A DNA stretch of 64,000 nt, from assembly GCF_025460765.1 (NCBI RefSeq), contig NZ_JAMWEG010000007.1, positions 62,001 through 126,000 of the forward strand, in the 5' to 3' direction. This document shows positions 57,028 through 64,000 of the stretch, piece after piece; position 1 is the first letter of the stretch; every line of letters starts with the position of its first letter. The notes below the pieces were generated by a model that worked only from the letters and a program-made list of their open reading frames with translations, made no database searches and was not told the origin of the DNA. The position numbers were made by a program, and so were the translations under genes. The stretch comes from Micromonospora sp. MA102. Its GTDB lineage: Bacteria > Actinomycetota > Actinomycetes > Mycobacteriales > Micromonosporaceae.

Positions 57028-57408
57028 ATGAGCACGCAGGCTGCATCCGCCAGGCCGATGAACCGGCCGGCACAGGACATGTCCAACCGGGCCGCCATGC
57101 AGGAGACGCCGACCCGCCCCATGCCGATGATGCACGACGGGCATCGGGAGCAGGCGATCCAGTCGCCCGGTACGGAGACCAAGCCGTCGTTCGCGACGAC
57201 CGAATTCTGGGTCTACGTCGCGTCGGTCGCGGCCGTGCTGGTGGCGTCCTTCCTGGTCGGCAAGAACTCGGTCGGGGTGGACATCTTCCGCGCCCCGCAG
57301 GCCTGGTTCTTCATCACGCTGCTGACCATCGGTTACCTGGGTAGCCGCGGCCTGGCCAAGGCCGGAAGCAACTTCCGCAGCGGTGAGGAGCGCAAGGCCC
57401 GGCACTGA
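57028..57408 (+). CDS. Small two-helix membrane protein
   Basis: This 126-aa protein has a polar, Met/Pro-rich N-terminus (about 1-52, including MPMMHDGHRE) and two transmembrane helices (about 62-82, EFWVYVASVAAVLVASFLVG; and about 90-112, QAWFFITLLTIGYLGSRGLA), ending basic. GAGGAGGA before ATG 57028 is strong. Family of conserved small actinobacterial membrane proteins without known function. It converges on the Spo0M-like gene with a shared terminator. Confidence 0.78.
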   Translation: MSTQAASARPMNRPAQDMSNRAAMQETPTRPMPMMHDGHREQAIQSPGTETKPSFATTEFWVYVASVAAVLVASFLVGKNSVGVDIFRAPQAWFFITLLTIGYLGSRGLAKAGSNFRSGEERKARH

Positions 57409-57426
57409 CCGGAGCCGCTCCTGAGA

Positions 57427-57464
57427 CGACGAGCCCCCGGGGAGTCCCCCCGGGGGCATCGTCG
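57427..57464. terminator. Convergent bidirectional terminator
   Basis: CGACGAGCCCCCGGGG (57427-57442) pairs with CCCCGGGGGCATCGTCG (57448-57464) with one bulge. It lies between the convergent stops at 57408 and 57472. Confidence 0.7.
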
Positions 57465-57471
57465 CGTGTGG

Positions 57472-58419
57472 TCACTCCCCGCCGAAGTCGCCGAAATCGC
57501 CCTCGAAGGCGTCCTCGATCAGCTCACCGGCGACCAGGCCGCCCGCTACACCCAGCGCGGCGCCGGCCACCATGCCGCCCATGCCCGCGCCGCGGTGCCC
57601 GTGGTGCCCGTGCGGCGCGCCGAAGCCGTGCGCGCGCAGGTTGCCGTAGCGCGAGGTGGTCTCCCGCAGCCAGCCGTCGACCACCTGGACCCAGTCGGTG
57701 CGGCCCGCGTCGCTGTGCGGGACGGCGTAGCGACCGAAGGCGTCGTGCCCGGGGGTGAGGAAGCCGCCGCGCTTGTCGCACTCCAGGATCACCTCGACGC
57801 CGTGCTGGCTGGTGACGAAGGTCAGCTCGACCTCGTTGGTCACCCGGGCGTACTGGGGCGCGGCGAAGAACTCGATCTCCTGGTAGAAGGGGAGCGTCTG
57901 CTGCACCCCACGGATGTGGCCGCGCTCCAGGTCGGCGTGCTTGAACCGGAAGCCGAGCGCCTGGAAGGCGTCGAGGATGCGCTCGTGGATCGGCAGCGGG
58001 TGCACCGCCACCTGGTCCAGGTCGGACTTGTCCACGGCCCGGGCGATCGCCAGCTCGGTGCGCAGGCCCATGGTCATGCCGTGCAGCCGCTGGCCGTACA
58101 CGTCGGTGACCGGGGTCTCCCATGGCACCGGGAGCTGGAACGGGATGGACAGCTGCTGCTTCGGGGCCAGCTCCAGCGGCCCGCTCACCGGCATCCGGTG
58201 GAACTCCATGACGCCGGCGTACTCGGTGTCGCCGCTCTCGATCTCGACCCGGGTGACCAGGCCGACGGTGATCTGCTCGATGCTCGCCGGTGCGTCGCCG
58301 CCGACCAGGTTGACGTGCCCGTCCAGGGTCAGGCCCGGCCGGGTGTTGGGGTTGGTCAGCACGGTGTCGACGCTCGGGCCGCCCACGCCGAACGCGCTCA
58401 ACATCTTCTTGAAGACCAT
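57472..58419 (-). CDS. Spo0M-family (arrestin-like) protein
   Basis: This 315-aa protein has the SpoOM arrestin-like beta-sandwich fold: MVFKKMLSAFGVGGPSVDTV, TRPGLTLDGHVNLVGGDAPA, YAGVMEFHRMPVSGPLELAP, and EVILECDKRGGFLTPGHDAF. The His/Gly-rich stretch HGHHGHRGAGMGGM and a final hydrophobic/acidic tail extend beyond the core. Spo0M influences sporulation control in Bacillus; in actinomycetes the role is unproven. ATG 58419 with GGAG upstream. Confidence 0.87.
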   Translation of the reverse strand: MVFKKMLSAFGVGGPSVDTVLTNPNTRPGLTLDGHVNLVGGDAPASIEQITVGLVTRVEIESGDTEYAGVMEFHRMPVSGPLELAPKQQLSIPFQLPVPWETPVTDVYGQRLHGMTMGLRTELAIARAVDKSDLDQVAVHPLPIHERILDAFQALGFRFKHADLERGHIRGVQQTLPFYQEIEFFAAPQYARVTNEVELTFVTSQHGVEVILECDKRGGFLTPGHDAFGRYAVPHSDAGRTDWVQVVDGWLRETTSRYGNLRAHGFGAPHGHHGHRGAGMGGMVAGAALGVAGGLVAGELIEDAFEGDFGDFGGE

Positions 58420-58522
58420 CGCCACTCCGCTTCCACCGTGGGCGCGCTCCACCCTGGAGCGCACGGGGCCACGAAGGGGACCCTAACCTGGGCGCCTGTG
58501 AAGTGCCTGAAAGCCGGGCCGG

Positions 58523-59299
58523 TCAGTCGACGTCGACCACAATGAGCTCACCGACCTGCTCGCCGATCTGCTGGCGGCCCTCCGGGGGCAGCCCGCCGTC
58601 GGTGACGAGCACGTCGGCCGCTTCCAGCGGGGCGATGGTGGCGATGCCGATGGTCTCCCACTTGGTATGGTCGGCGAGCACCACGAGCCGCCGGGCCGCG
58701 CCGATCAGCCGCCGGTTGACGGCCGCCTCCAGCAGGTTCGGGGTGGTGAACCCGGTGCGCGGGCTCATCCCGTGCACGCCGAGGAAGAGCAGGTCGACGT
58801 TGAGCGCCGCGATGGCCGCCTCGGCCACCGGCCCGGTCAGCGCGTCCGAGGGGGTACGGATGCCGCCGGTGAGCACGACGGTCTGGTCGGCCCGCGGGTT
58901 CTGGTAGAGGGCGTCGGCGACCGGGATCGAGTTGGTGACGACGGTCAACCCCCGGACGTCGGCCAGCCGGGCGGCCAGGGCGGCGGTGGTGGTGCCGGCG
59001 GAGAGCGCGATGGCCATGCCGGGCTCGACCAGGCCGGCGGCCCGCTCGACGATGGCCCGCTTCTCGGCCTGCTGCCGGATCGACTTGGCCGCGAAGCCCG
59101 GCTCCTCGGCGGAGCCGGGGCCGGCCAGTGTCGCTCCCCCGTGGACCTTGTCGACCAGGCCCCGTTCGGCGAGCACCTCCAGGTCCCGCCGGATGGTCAT
59201 GTCCGACACCCCGAAGCGGCTGACCAGGTGGCTGACCCGGACGCCGCCGCGCTGGCGGATCAGCTCCAGGATGGCGGTCTGCCGTTGCTGGGCGAGCAT
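58523..59299 (-). CDS. DeoR-family sugar repressor
   Basis: This 258-aa repressor has a DeoR winged helix (LAQQRQTAILELIRQRGGVR, RFGVSDMTIRRDLEVLAERG) and a sugar-phosphate-binding domain (LSAGTTTAALAARL, VVTNSIPVADALY, LFLGVHGMSPRTGFT). ATG 59299 has GGGAG upstream. It follows the GH42 gene by 27 bases in the same direction, so it is in that operon and should control it and the divergent ABC transporter. Direct TTCCAAC repeats at 61438 and 61456 are candidate operators. Confidence 0.93.
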   Translation of the reverse strand: MLAQQRQTAILELIRQRGGVRVSHLVSRFGVSDMTIRRDLEVLAERGLVDKVHGGATLAGPGSAEEPGFAAKSIRQQAEKRAIVERAAGLVEPGMAIALSAGTTTAALAARLADVRGLTVVTNSIPVADALYQNPRADQTVVLTGGIRTPSDALTGPVAEAAIAALNVDLLFLGVHGMSPRTGFTTPNLLEAAVNRRLIGAARRLVVLADHTKWETIGIATIAPLEAADVLVTDGGLPPEGRQQIGEQVGELIVVDVD

Positions 59300-59326
59300 C
59301 GAACTCCCTTCGGGCGGCACGAGACG

Positions 59327-61396
59327 TCAGACCGCGTCGGTCATTCGTCGCACCGCGGGCGCGCCGGCGTCCGGCGGTCCGGACGGCAGGGCCCGGTCGC
59401 CTGCGCCGCCGGACGTCTCGCGGACGACGGCCACCTCCCCCGCCGGGACGACCAACTCGCCGTCGCACCAGACACCGGAGAGCAGTTCGGCGCCGGTGAC
59501 CGACAACCGGGCCTCGGCGTCGGTGTGGTTGATGACGAACAGCCAGCTCCGGTCGGCCGTGCGACGACGGACCACCTCGACGCCCTCCGGCACGGTCGCC
59601 GCAGGGCGGACGCCCGCCTCGACGAGCAGCCGGGCCACCAGCCCGTCGGTGGCAGCCCCGTCGAGCCGGGTGCCGAGGTACCAGGCCGCGCCCGCGCCGA
59701 CCGCGTGCCGGGTCAGCGCCGGCACGCCCGGCAACGGCCCGTCGGCGTACGCGGCGAGCACCTCGGCGCCCTCGGCGTGCAGCCATTCGGTCCACACGTC
59801 GGCGGTCGTGCCGTCGTCGAGGCGGACCGACTCACCGGCCCGGAGTGGGAAGAACTCTTCGGTGCGGACACCGAGCAGCTCGCGGAACGCGCCCGGGTAG
59901 CCGCCGAGCCGGATGTGGTCGTGCTCGTCGACGATGCCGCTGAAGTAGGTGACCAGCGCGGTCCCGCCGGCCTCGACGTACCGGCGCAGCGCGTCGGCGT
60001 CGGCGTCGCGGACCAGGTAGAGGGTGGGCGCCAGGACCAGCCGGTAGCGGGACAGGTCGGTGGACGGGTGCACCACGTCGGCGGTGACCCCGGCCCGCCA
60101 GAGCGCGTCGTGCAGCGCGGTGAGCCGGTCGACGTAGGTGACGTCGACGCTGGGGTGGGAGTCGAGTTCGGCACCCCACCAGGCCTCGTAGTCGAAAAGG
60201 ATGGCCACGTCGGCGTCGACCCGGCTGCCGCGCAGCTCGGCCAGGGCCCGCAGGTCCGCGCCGAGCCGGCAGACCTCGCGGAACACCTTGGTCTCCGGAC
60301 CGGCGTGCGGGACCAGCGCGGAGTGGAACTTCTCCGCGCCGGCCCGGGAGGCCCGCCACTGGAAGAACAGCACCCCGTCGGCGCCGCGCGCCACGTGGGC
60401 GAGGCTGTTGCGGCGCAACTGGCCGGGGGTCTTGGCGATGTTGCGCGGCTGCCAGTTCACCGCGCTGGTGGAGTGCTCCATGAGCAGCCACGGGTCGCCG
60501 CCGGCGACACCCCGGGTGTGGTCGGCGGCCAGCGCGAGGCCGACGTGCGGCTGCGGGTCGGCGGCGGTGAGGTAGTGGTCGTTGGCGACCAGGTCCACGT
60601 CGGCGGCCCAGGAGTGGTAGTCGAGGTACTTGATGCCGGTGCCGATCATGAAGTTCGTGGTGACCGGCTGGGTGGTGAGCCGGGTCAGCAGCTCCCGCTC
60701 GGCGCGCAGCTGGGCGCGCTGCTCGTCGGAGGAGAAGCGCAGGAAGTCCAGCTGCTGGGTGGGGTTGGCGAAGGTCGGGGCGGTCCGCGGCGGGTTGACC
60801 TCGGCCCAGTCGTGGTAGCGCTGGCTCCAGAACGCGGTGCCCCAGGCGGCGTTGAGCGCGTCGAGGTCGCCGTAGCGCCCGCGCAGCCAGGCGCGGAACG
60901 CCTCGGCGCTGACGTCGCAGTAGCAGTGCACGTTGTGGCAGCCCAGCTCGTTGGAGACGTGCCACATGACGACGGCCGGATGGTCGGCGTACCGGCCCGC
61001 GACGGCCTCGACCAGGGCGAGCGAGCGCTCGCGGAACACCGGCGAGCTGGGGCAGTACGCCTGCCGCCCGCCCGGCCAGAGGATCGTGCCGTCGGCGCGG
61101 CGGGGCAGCGTCTCCGGGTGCCTGTGGGCCAGCCAGGGCGGCGGGCTGGCCGTGGCGGTGGCGAGGTCGACGCTGATCCCGCCGTCGTGCAGCAGGTCGA
61201 GCGCCCGGTCCAGCCAGCCGAACTCGAAGCGGCCGGGAGCGGGTTCCAGCAGGGCCCAGGAGAAGATCCCGACCGAGACGAGGTTGACCCCGGCGCGGCG
61301 CATCAGCTCGACGTCCTCGGCCCAGGTCTCCTCGGGCCACTGCTCCGGGTTGTAGTCCGCGCCGTACCAGATCTGCTCGCCGTGCCAGTTCCGCAT
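59327..61396 (-). CDS. Beta-galactosidase, GH42
   Basis: This 689-aa cytoplasmic glycosidase releases galactose from beta-galactosides or galacto-oligosaccharides. The TIM barrel covers about 1-395, with acid/base Glu150 (HVSNELGC) and nucleophile Glu307 (LLMEHSTSAVNW). Cys115, Cys153, Cys158 and Cys160 match the zinc-binding cluster of GH42 enzymes. The trimerisation domain (about 396-610) and C-terminal beta domain follow. There is no signal peptide, so substrates must be imported, which the divergent ABC transporter would do. Confidence 0.95.
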   Translation of the reverse strand: MRNWHGEQIWYGADYNPEQWPEETWAEDVELMRRAGVNLVSVGIFSWALLEPAPGRFEFGWLDRALDLLHDGGISVDLATATASPPPWLAHRHPETLPRRADGTILWPGGRQAYCPSSPVFRERSLALVEAVAGRYADHPAVVMWHVSNELGCHNVHCYCDVSAEAFRAWLRGRYGDLDALNAAWGTAFWSQRYHDWAEVNPPRTAPTFANPTQQLDFLRFSSDEQRAQLRAERELLTRLTTQPVTTNFMIGTGIKYLDYHSWAADVDLVANDHYLTAADPQPHVGLALAADHTRGVAGGDPWLLMEHSTSAVNWQPRNIAKTPGQLRRNSLAHVARGADGVLFFQWRASRAGAEKFHSALVPHAGPETKVFREVCRLGADLRALAELRGSRVDADVAILFDYEAWWGAELDSHPSVDVTYVDRLTALHDALWRAGVTADVVHPSTDLSRYRLVLAPTLYLVRDADADALRRYVEAGGTALVTYFSGIVDEHDHIRLGGYPGAFRELLGVRTEEFFPLRAGESVRLDDGTTADVWTEWLHAEGAEVLAAYADGPLPGVPALTRHAVGAGAAWYLGTRLDGAATDGLVARLLVEAGVRPAATVPEGVEVVRRRTADRSWLFVINHTDAEARLSVTGAELLSGVWCDGELVVPAGEVAVVRETSGGAGDRALPSGPPDAGAPAVRRMTDAV

Positions 61397-61437
61397 GACA
61401 GCAGAGCGTGCCGCCGAACGCCACCCAAGTCAACACT

Positions 61438-61462
61438 TTCCAACATCGACAGAAATTCCAAC
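61438..61462. promoter_or_regulatory. TTCCAAC direct repeats, DeoR operator candidate
   Basis: TTCCAAC occurs at 61438-61444 and 61456-61462 (18-bp period), with related TCAACAC just before, about 42-66 bases upstream of the GH42 start and in the divergent promoter region. DeoR-type repressors use short repeated sites. Confidence 0.45.
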
Positions 61463-61516
61463 GTTTACCTTGTCTCGCCGTTGTCACAACTGGGTTATCG
61501 CTGTCCTTCTGCCCTC

Positions 61517-61544
61517 TTGACAGCGCCGAAGCAAGGGGTAGCTT
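61517..61544 (+). promoter_or_regulatory. Promoter of sugar ABC operon
   Basis: TTGACA (61517-61522), 16-base spacer, TAGCTT (61539-61544) is a near-consensus vegetative promoter about 130 bases before the binding-protein ATG. Confidence 0.6.
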
Positions 61545-61675
61545 CAACCGCCACCGGCTGTTTGTGTTCGGACGTGTGGATTCTCGGTGGATCTACGGCG
61601 GCCGGCATGAACACCTATCCCCGTCACCGATCACGGCCCTTGGGCGCAGCGCACCTCTTCCACGCAGGAGGCACA

Positions 61676-63004
61676 ATGTCCCGTCCCCGCACCGAAGCCG
61701 AGTACCTCGCTCGACTCGTACCCCCGTCCGTCGCCGGCCTGAACCGCCGCTCGCTGCTCGCCGGCGCGGCCGGCACGGGCGCGCTGCTCGGCACGGGACT
61801 GCTCGCCGGCTGCGGCTCCGACTCCGACTCCGGCGCCGACTCGAAGACCGTGTCGGTCGGCTCGAACGCCTCGGACCCCACGCCGAAGGACGTCCTCGCC
61901 AAGATGGCGGCCGGCTTCCAGACCAAGTCCGGGGTCACCGCCAACATCAACACGGTCGACCACAACACGTTCCAGGAGAACATCAACAACTACCTGCAGG
62001 GCAAGCCGGACGACGTGTTCACCTGGTTCGCCGGCTACCGGATGCGGTTCTTCGCCGCCAAGGGCCTGGCCGGCGACGTCAGCGACGTCTGGGGCAAGCT
62101 CTCCGGATTCTCCGACGCGTTCAAGAAGGCGTCGACCGGGGACGACGGCAAGCAGTACTTCGTGCCGGCGTCCTACTACCCGTGGGCGGTCTTCTACCGC
62201 AAGTCGGTGTGGCAGCAGCGCGGCTACCAGGTGCCGAAGACGCTCGACGACTTCACCGCGCTCGGCACGCAGATGAAGAAGGACGGCTTGAACCCGATCG
62301 CCTTCGCCGACAAGGACGGCTGGCCGGCGATGGGCACCTTCGACATCCTCAACCTGCGCATCAACGGCTACCAGTTCCACGTCGACCTGATGGCCGGCAA
62401 GGAGGCGTGGACCTCCGACAAGGTCAAGAAGGTCTTCGACACCTGGGCGGGGCTGCTGCCGCTGCACCAGCCGGACGCCCTGGGCCGGACCTGGCAGGAG
62501 GCGGCCCAGTCGCTGCAGCAGAAGAAGAGCGGCATGTACCTGCTCGGCCTCTTCGTCGCCCAGCAGTTCAACGAGAACGAGCAGGACGACATCGACTTCT
62601 TCACCTTCCCGGAGATCGACTCCACCATCGGGGCCAAGGCCCTGGACGCGCCGATCGACGGCTACATGATGGCCCGCAAGCCGAAGTCCGAGGCCAACGC
62701 CAAGAAGCTGCTGGAGTACATCGGCGGCGTCGACGCCGCGAACATCATGGTGAAGGGCGACCCCGGCACTCTGGTCGCCAACACCGGCGGGGACACCAGC
62801 GGCTACACCGCGCTGAAGAAGAAGGCCGCCGAGCTGGTCGGCTCCGCCACCGAGATCGCCCAGTTCCTCGACCGGGACACCCGGCCGGACTTCGCCTCGA
62901 CCGTGATGATCCCGGCGTTGCAGCAGTTCATCAAGGACCCGAAGGACATCAGCGGGCTGCTCACGAGCATCGAGAACCAGAAGAAGTCGATCTTCACCAG
63001 CTGA
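61676..63004 (+). CDS. Sugar ABC transporter substrate-binding lipoprotein
   Basis: This 442-aa extracytoplasmic binding protein (family 1 type) has a twin-arginine lipoprotein signal (NRRSLLAGAAGTGALLGTGL, LAGC lipobox at about residue 41), then the bilobal binding domain (AAGFQTKSGVTANINTVDHN; DDVFTWFAGYRMRFFAAKGL; PWAVFYRKSVWQQRGYQVPK). It would deliver galacto-oligosaccharides or a related sugar; specificity is inferred from the GH42 neighbour. CAGGAGG precedes the ATG. First gene of a transporter operon that continues past the window. Confidence 0.93.
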   Translation: MSRPRTEAEYLARLVPPSVAGLNRRSLLAGAAGTGALLGTGLLAGCGSDSDSGADSKTVSVGSNASDPTPKDVLAKMAAGFQTKSGVTANINTVDHNTFQENINNYLQGKPDDVFTWFAGYRMRFFAAKGLAGDVSDVWGKLSGFSDAFKKASTGDDGKQYFVPASYYPWAVFYRKSVWQQRGYQVPKTLDDFTALGTQMKKDGLNPIAFADKDGWPAMGTFDILNLRINGYQFHVDLMAGKEAWTSDKVKKVFDTWAGLLPLHQPDALGRTWQEAAQSLQQKKSGMYLLGLFVAQQFNENEQDDIDFFTFPEIDSTIGAKALDAPIDGYMMARKPKSEANAKKLLEYIGGVDAANIMVKGDPGTLVANTGGDTSGYTALKKKAAELVGSATEIAQFLDRDTRPDFASTVMIPALQQFIKDPKDISGLLTSIENQKKSIFTS

Positions 63005-63026
63005 AGACGGAAGGGGGAGGACAGCC

Positions 63027-63983
63027 ATGTCCGACCTGCCCCTGATCCAAGCGGATCGCGCCGTGCCGCCGCCGGCCGCGACCACCACCACGCGTGGTCG
63101 CGGCCGCCGGCTACGGCTCCTGTCCGGCACCGACCGCGTGGTGATCACGCTGATGGTGCTGGTGCCCCTGCTGCTCGTCGTCGGCCTGGTCTGGCTGCCG
63201 GCGGGAGCGACCGTGCTGCTCTCCGGCACCAACTGGGACGGCATCGGCCCGCTGGGTGAGATCGATTGGGTCGGTCTGAAGAACTACGACGACGTGGTGA
63301 ACATCTACCCGCCGTTCGTGCCGGCCGTGCAGAACAACCTGCTCTGGCTGGCCGCGCTGTTCGTGGTGGCCACCCCGTTCGGGATGTTCCTCGCCGTGCT
63401 GCTGGACAAGGAGATCCGCGGCAGCCGGTTCTACCAGACCGCGCTCTACCTGCCGGTGGTGCTCTCGCTGGCGCTGATCGGCTTCGTCTGGCAGCTCATC
63501 TACAGCCGCGACCAGGGCCTGCTCAACGCGCTGCTCGGCACCCAGACCGACTGGTACGGCGACCCGAACGTCAACATCTGGGCGGTGCTCCTCGCCGCCG
63601 GCTGGCGGCACGTCGGCTACATCATGCTGCTCTACCTGGCCGGCCTGAAGGGCGTCGACCCGTCGTTGCGCGAGGCCGCCGCCGTGGACGGCTCCTCCGA
63701 GGCCAGCACGTTCTTCCGGGTCGTCTTCCCGGTGATGCGACCCATCAACATCATCGTGCTGGTGGTGACGGTGATCGAGTCGCTGCGCGCCTTCGACCTG
63801 GTCTGGGTCATCAACAAGGGCCGCAACGGCCTGGAGCTGATCTCCGCCTTGGTCACCCAGAACGTGGTGGGCGAGGCGAGCCGGATCGGCTTCGGCTCGG
63901 CGCTGGCGACCATCATGCTGGTCGTCTCCCTGGTCTTCATCACCCTCTACCTGTTCACCGTGATGCGGGAGGACCGGCGATGA
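63027..63983 (+). CDS. Sugar ABC transporter permease (MalF-like)
   Basis: This 318-aa inner-membrane permease has six transmembrane helices (first at about 38-60, VVITLMVLVPLLLVVGLVWL) and the EAA loop contacting the ATPase, seen as LREAAAVDGSSEASTFFRVV. 22 bases after the binding protein, and overlapping the next permease by ATGA. The ATPase is not in the window and may be a shared MsiK-type protein. Confidence 0.95.
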   Translation: MSDLPLIQADRAVPPPAATTTTRGRGRRLRLLSGTDRVVITLMVLVPLLLVVGLVWLPAGATVLLSGTNWDGIGPLGEIDWVGLKNYDDVVNIYPPFVPAVQNNLLWLAALFVVATPFGMFLAVLLDKEIRGSRFYQTALYLPVVLSLALIGFVWQLIYSRDQGLLNALLGTQTDWYGDPNVNIWAVLLAAGWRHVGYIMLLYLAGLKGVDPSLREAAAVDGSSEASTFFRVVFPVMRPINIIVLVVTVIESLRAFDLVWVINKGRNGLELISALVTQNVVGEASRIGFGSALATIMLVVSLVFITLYLFTVMREDRR

Positions 63984-64000
63984 GCAGCGCGACCCTGACC
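63980..64000 (+). CDS. Second sugar ABC permease (partial, MalG-like)
   Basis: Only the first seven codons (MSSATLT) are inside the window. The ATGA overlap with the first permease is the standard arrangement for the MalG-like partner. Identity is inferred from context. Confidence 0.7.

Overview
The window is 64 kb of very GC-rich chromosomal DNA from an actinomycete, most likely a Micromonospora-type member of the Micromonosporaceae. The evidence is the codon bias, many GTG/TTG starts, short GTGA/ATGA gene overlaps, an SsgB sporulation/division protein, a PIG-L deacetylase of the mycothiol type, an AfsR/SARP regulator, two HelD RNA-polymerase motors, a type I glutamine synthetase with an adenylylation tyrosine, and a DeoR/GH42/ABC sugar locus. 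There is no rRNA and no CRISPR array. One tRNA gene, tRNA-Val(CAC), is present. Genus assignment is inference.

Layout. 0-6 kb: a secreted CBM2-GH18 chitinase; a HelD/HelR-type helicase-like gene preceded by a palindrome that looks like a rifamycin-associated element; an ECF sigma factor overlapping a membrane-anchored BNR-repeat protein. 6-11.7 kb: glnA converging on an amidotransferase of the asparagine synthase family; a CmtR-like metal sensor whose metal transporter is reduced to a stub joined to the TPR tail of a lost SARP regulator; an AlkD-type DNA glycosylase. 11.7-24.3 kb: LysR/MFS pair, PIG-L deacetylase, S33 peptidase, a three-gene operon of small envelope proteins (DUF3618, holin-like, Ala/Gln-rich), reductase/HxlR pair, VanZ-like protein, GlxA-type regulator opposite an HD protein and a quinone-oxidoreductase. 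24.4-28.7 kb: a small secreted protein, then a SARP regulator followed by a secreted CHAP-type protein. Both the SARP gene and the CHAP gene carry 11-bp-period TTCAAGA heptamer repeats in their promoters.

28.8-38.1 kb is an accessory region: polyketide-cyclase-like protein, aldo/keto reductase, MOSC protein, VOC protein, orphan cREC protein, DUF1345, MscS channel and DUF1963 protein. They are interspersed with an IS481-type transposase fragment, two repeated IS-end-like sequences, a NUDIX fragment and an integrase pseudogene next to tRNA-Val. 38.2-43.8 kb: PGPGW membrane protein, ssgB, SDR/AraC pair and Rrf2 regulator, then a decayed sulfur-type operon: a 25-residue cysteine-ended leader peptide, a lipoprotein signal fused to the tail of an LLM monooxygenase, an intact flavin reductase and a nitroreductase reduced to fragments.

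43.9-58.4 kb: K+ channel, VOC/MarR pair with a clear operator, a TPR membrane protein, a large membrane protein with a GHSHG nucleophile elbow, a two-component system divergent from a LolA/MucB-like exported protein, the second HelD, a long inverted repeat, small membrane or hypothetical proteins and an Spo0M homologue. 58.5-64 kb: DeoR repressor and GH42 beta-galactosidase divergent from a sugar ABC transporter (binding lipoprotein, permease, start of the second permease); the window ends inside this operon.

The main themes are regulation of RNA polymerase and antibiotic response (two HelD genes), a self-contained SARP regulon readable from DNA repeats, and several loci where short deletions have left chimeric or stub genes.
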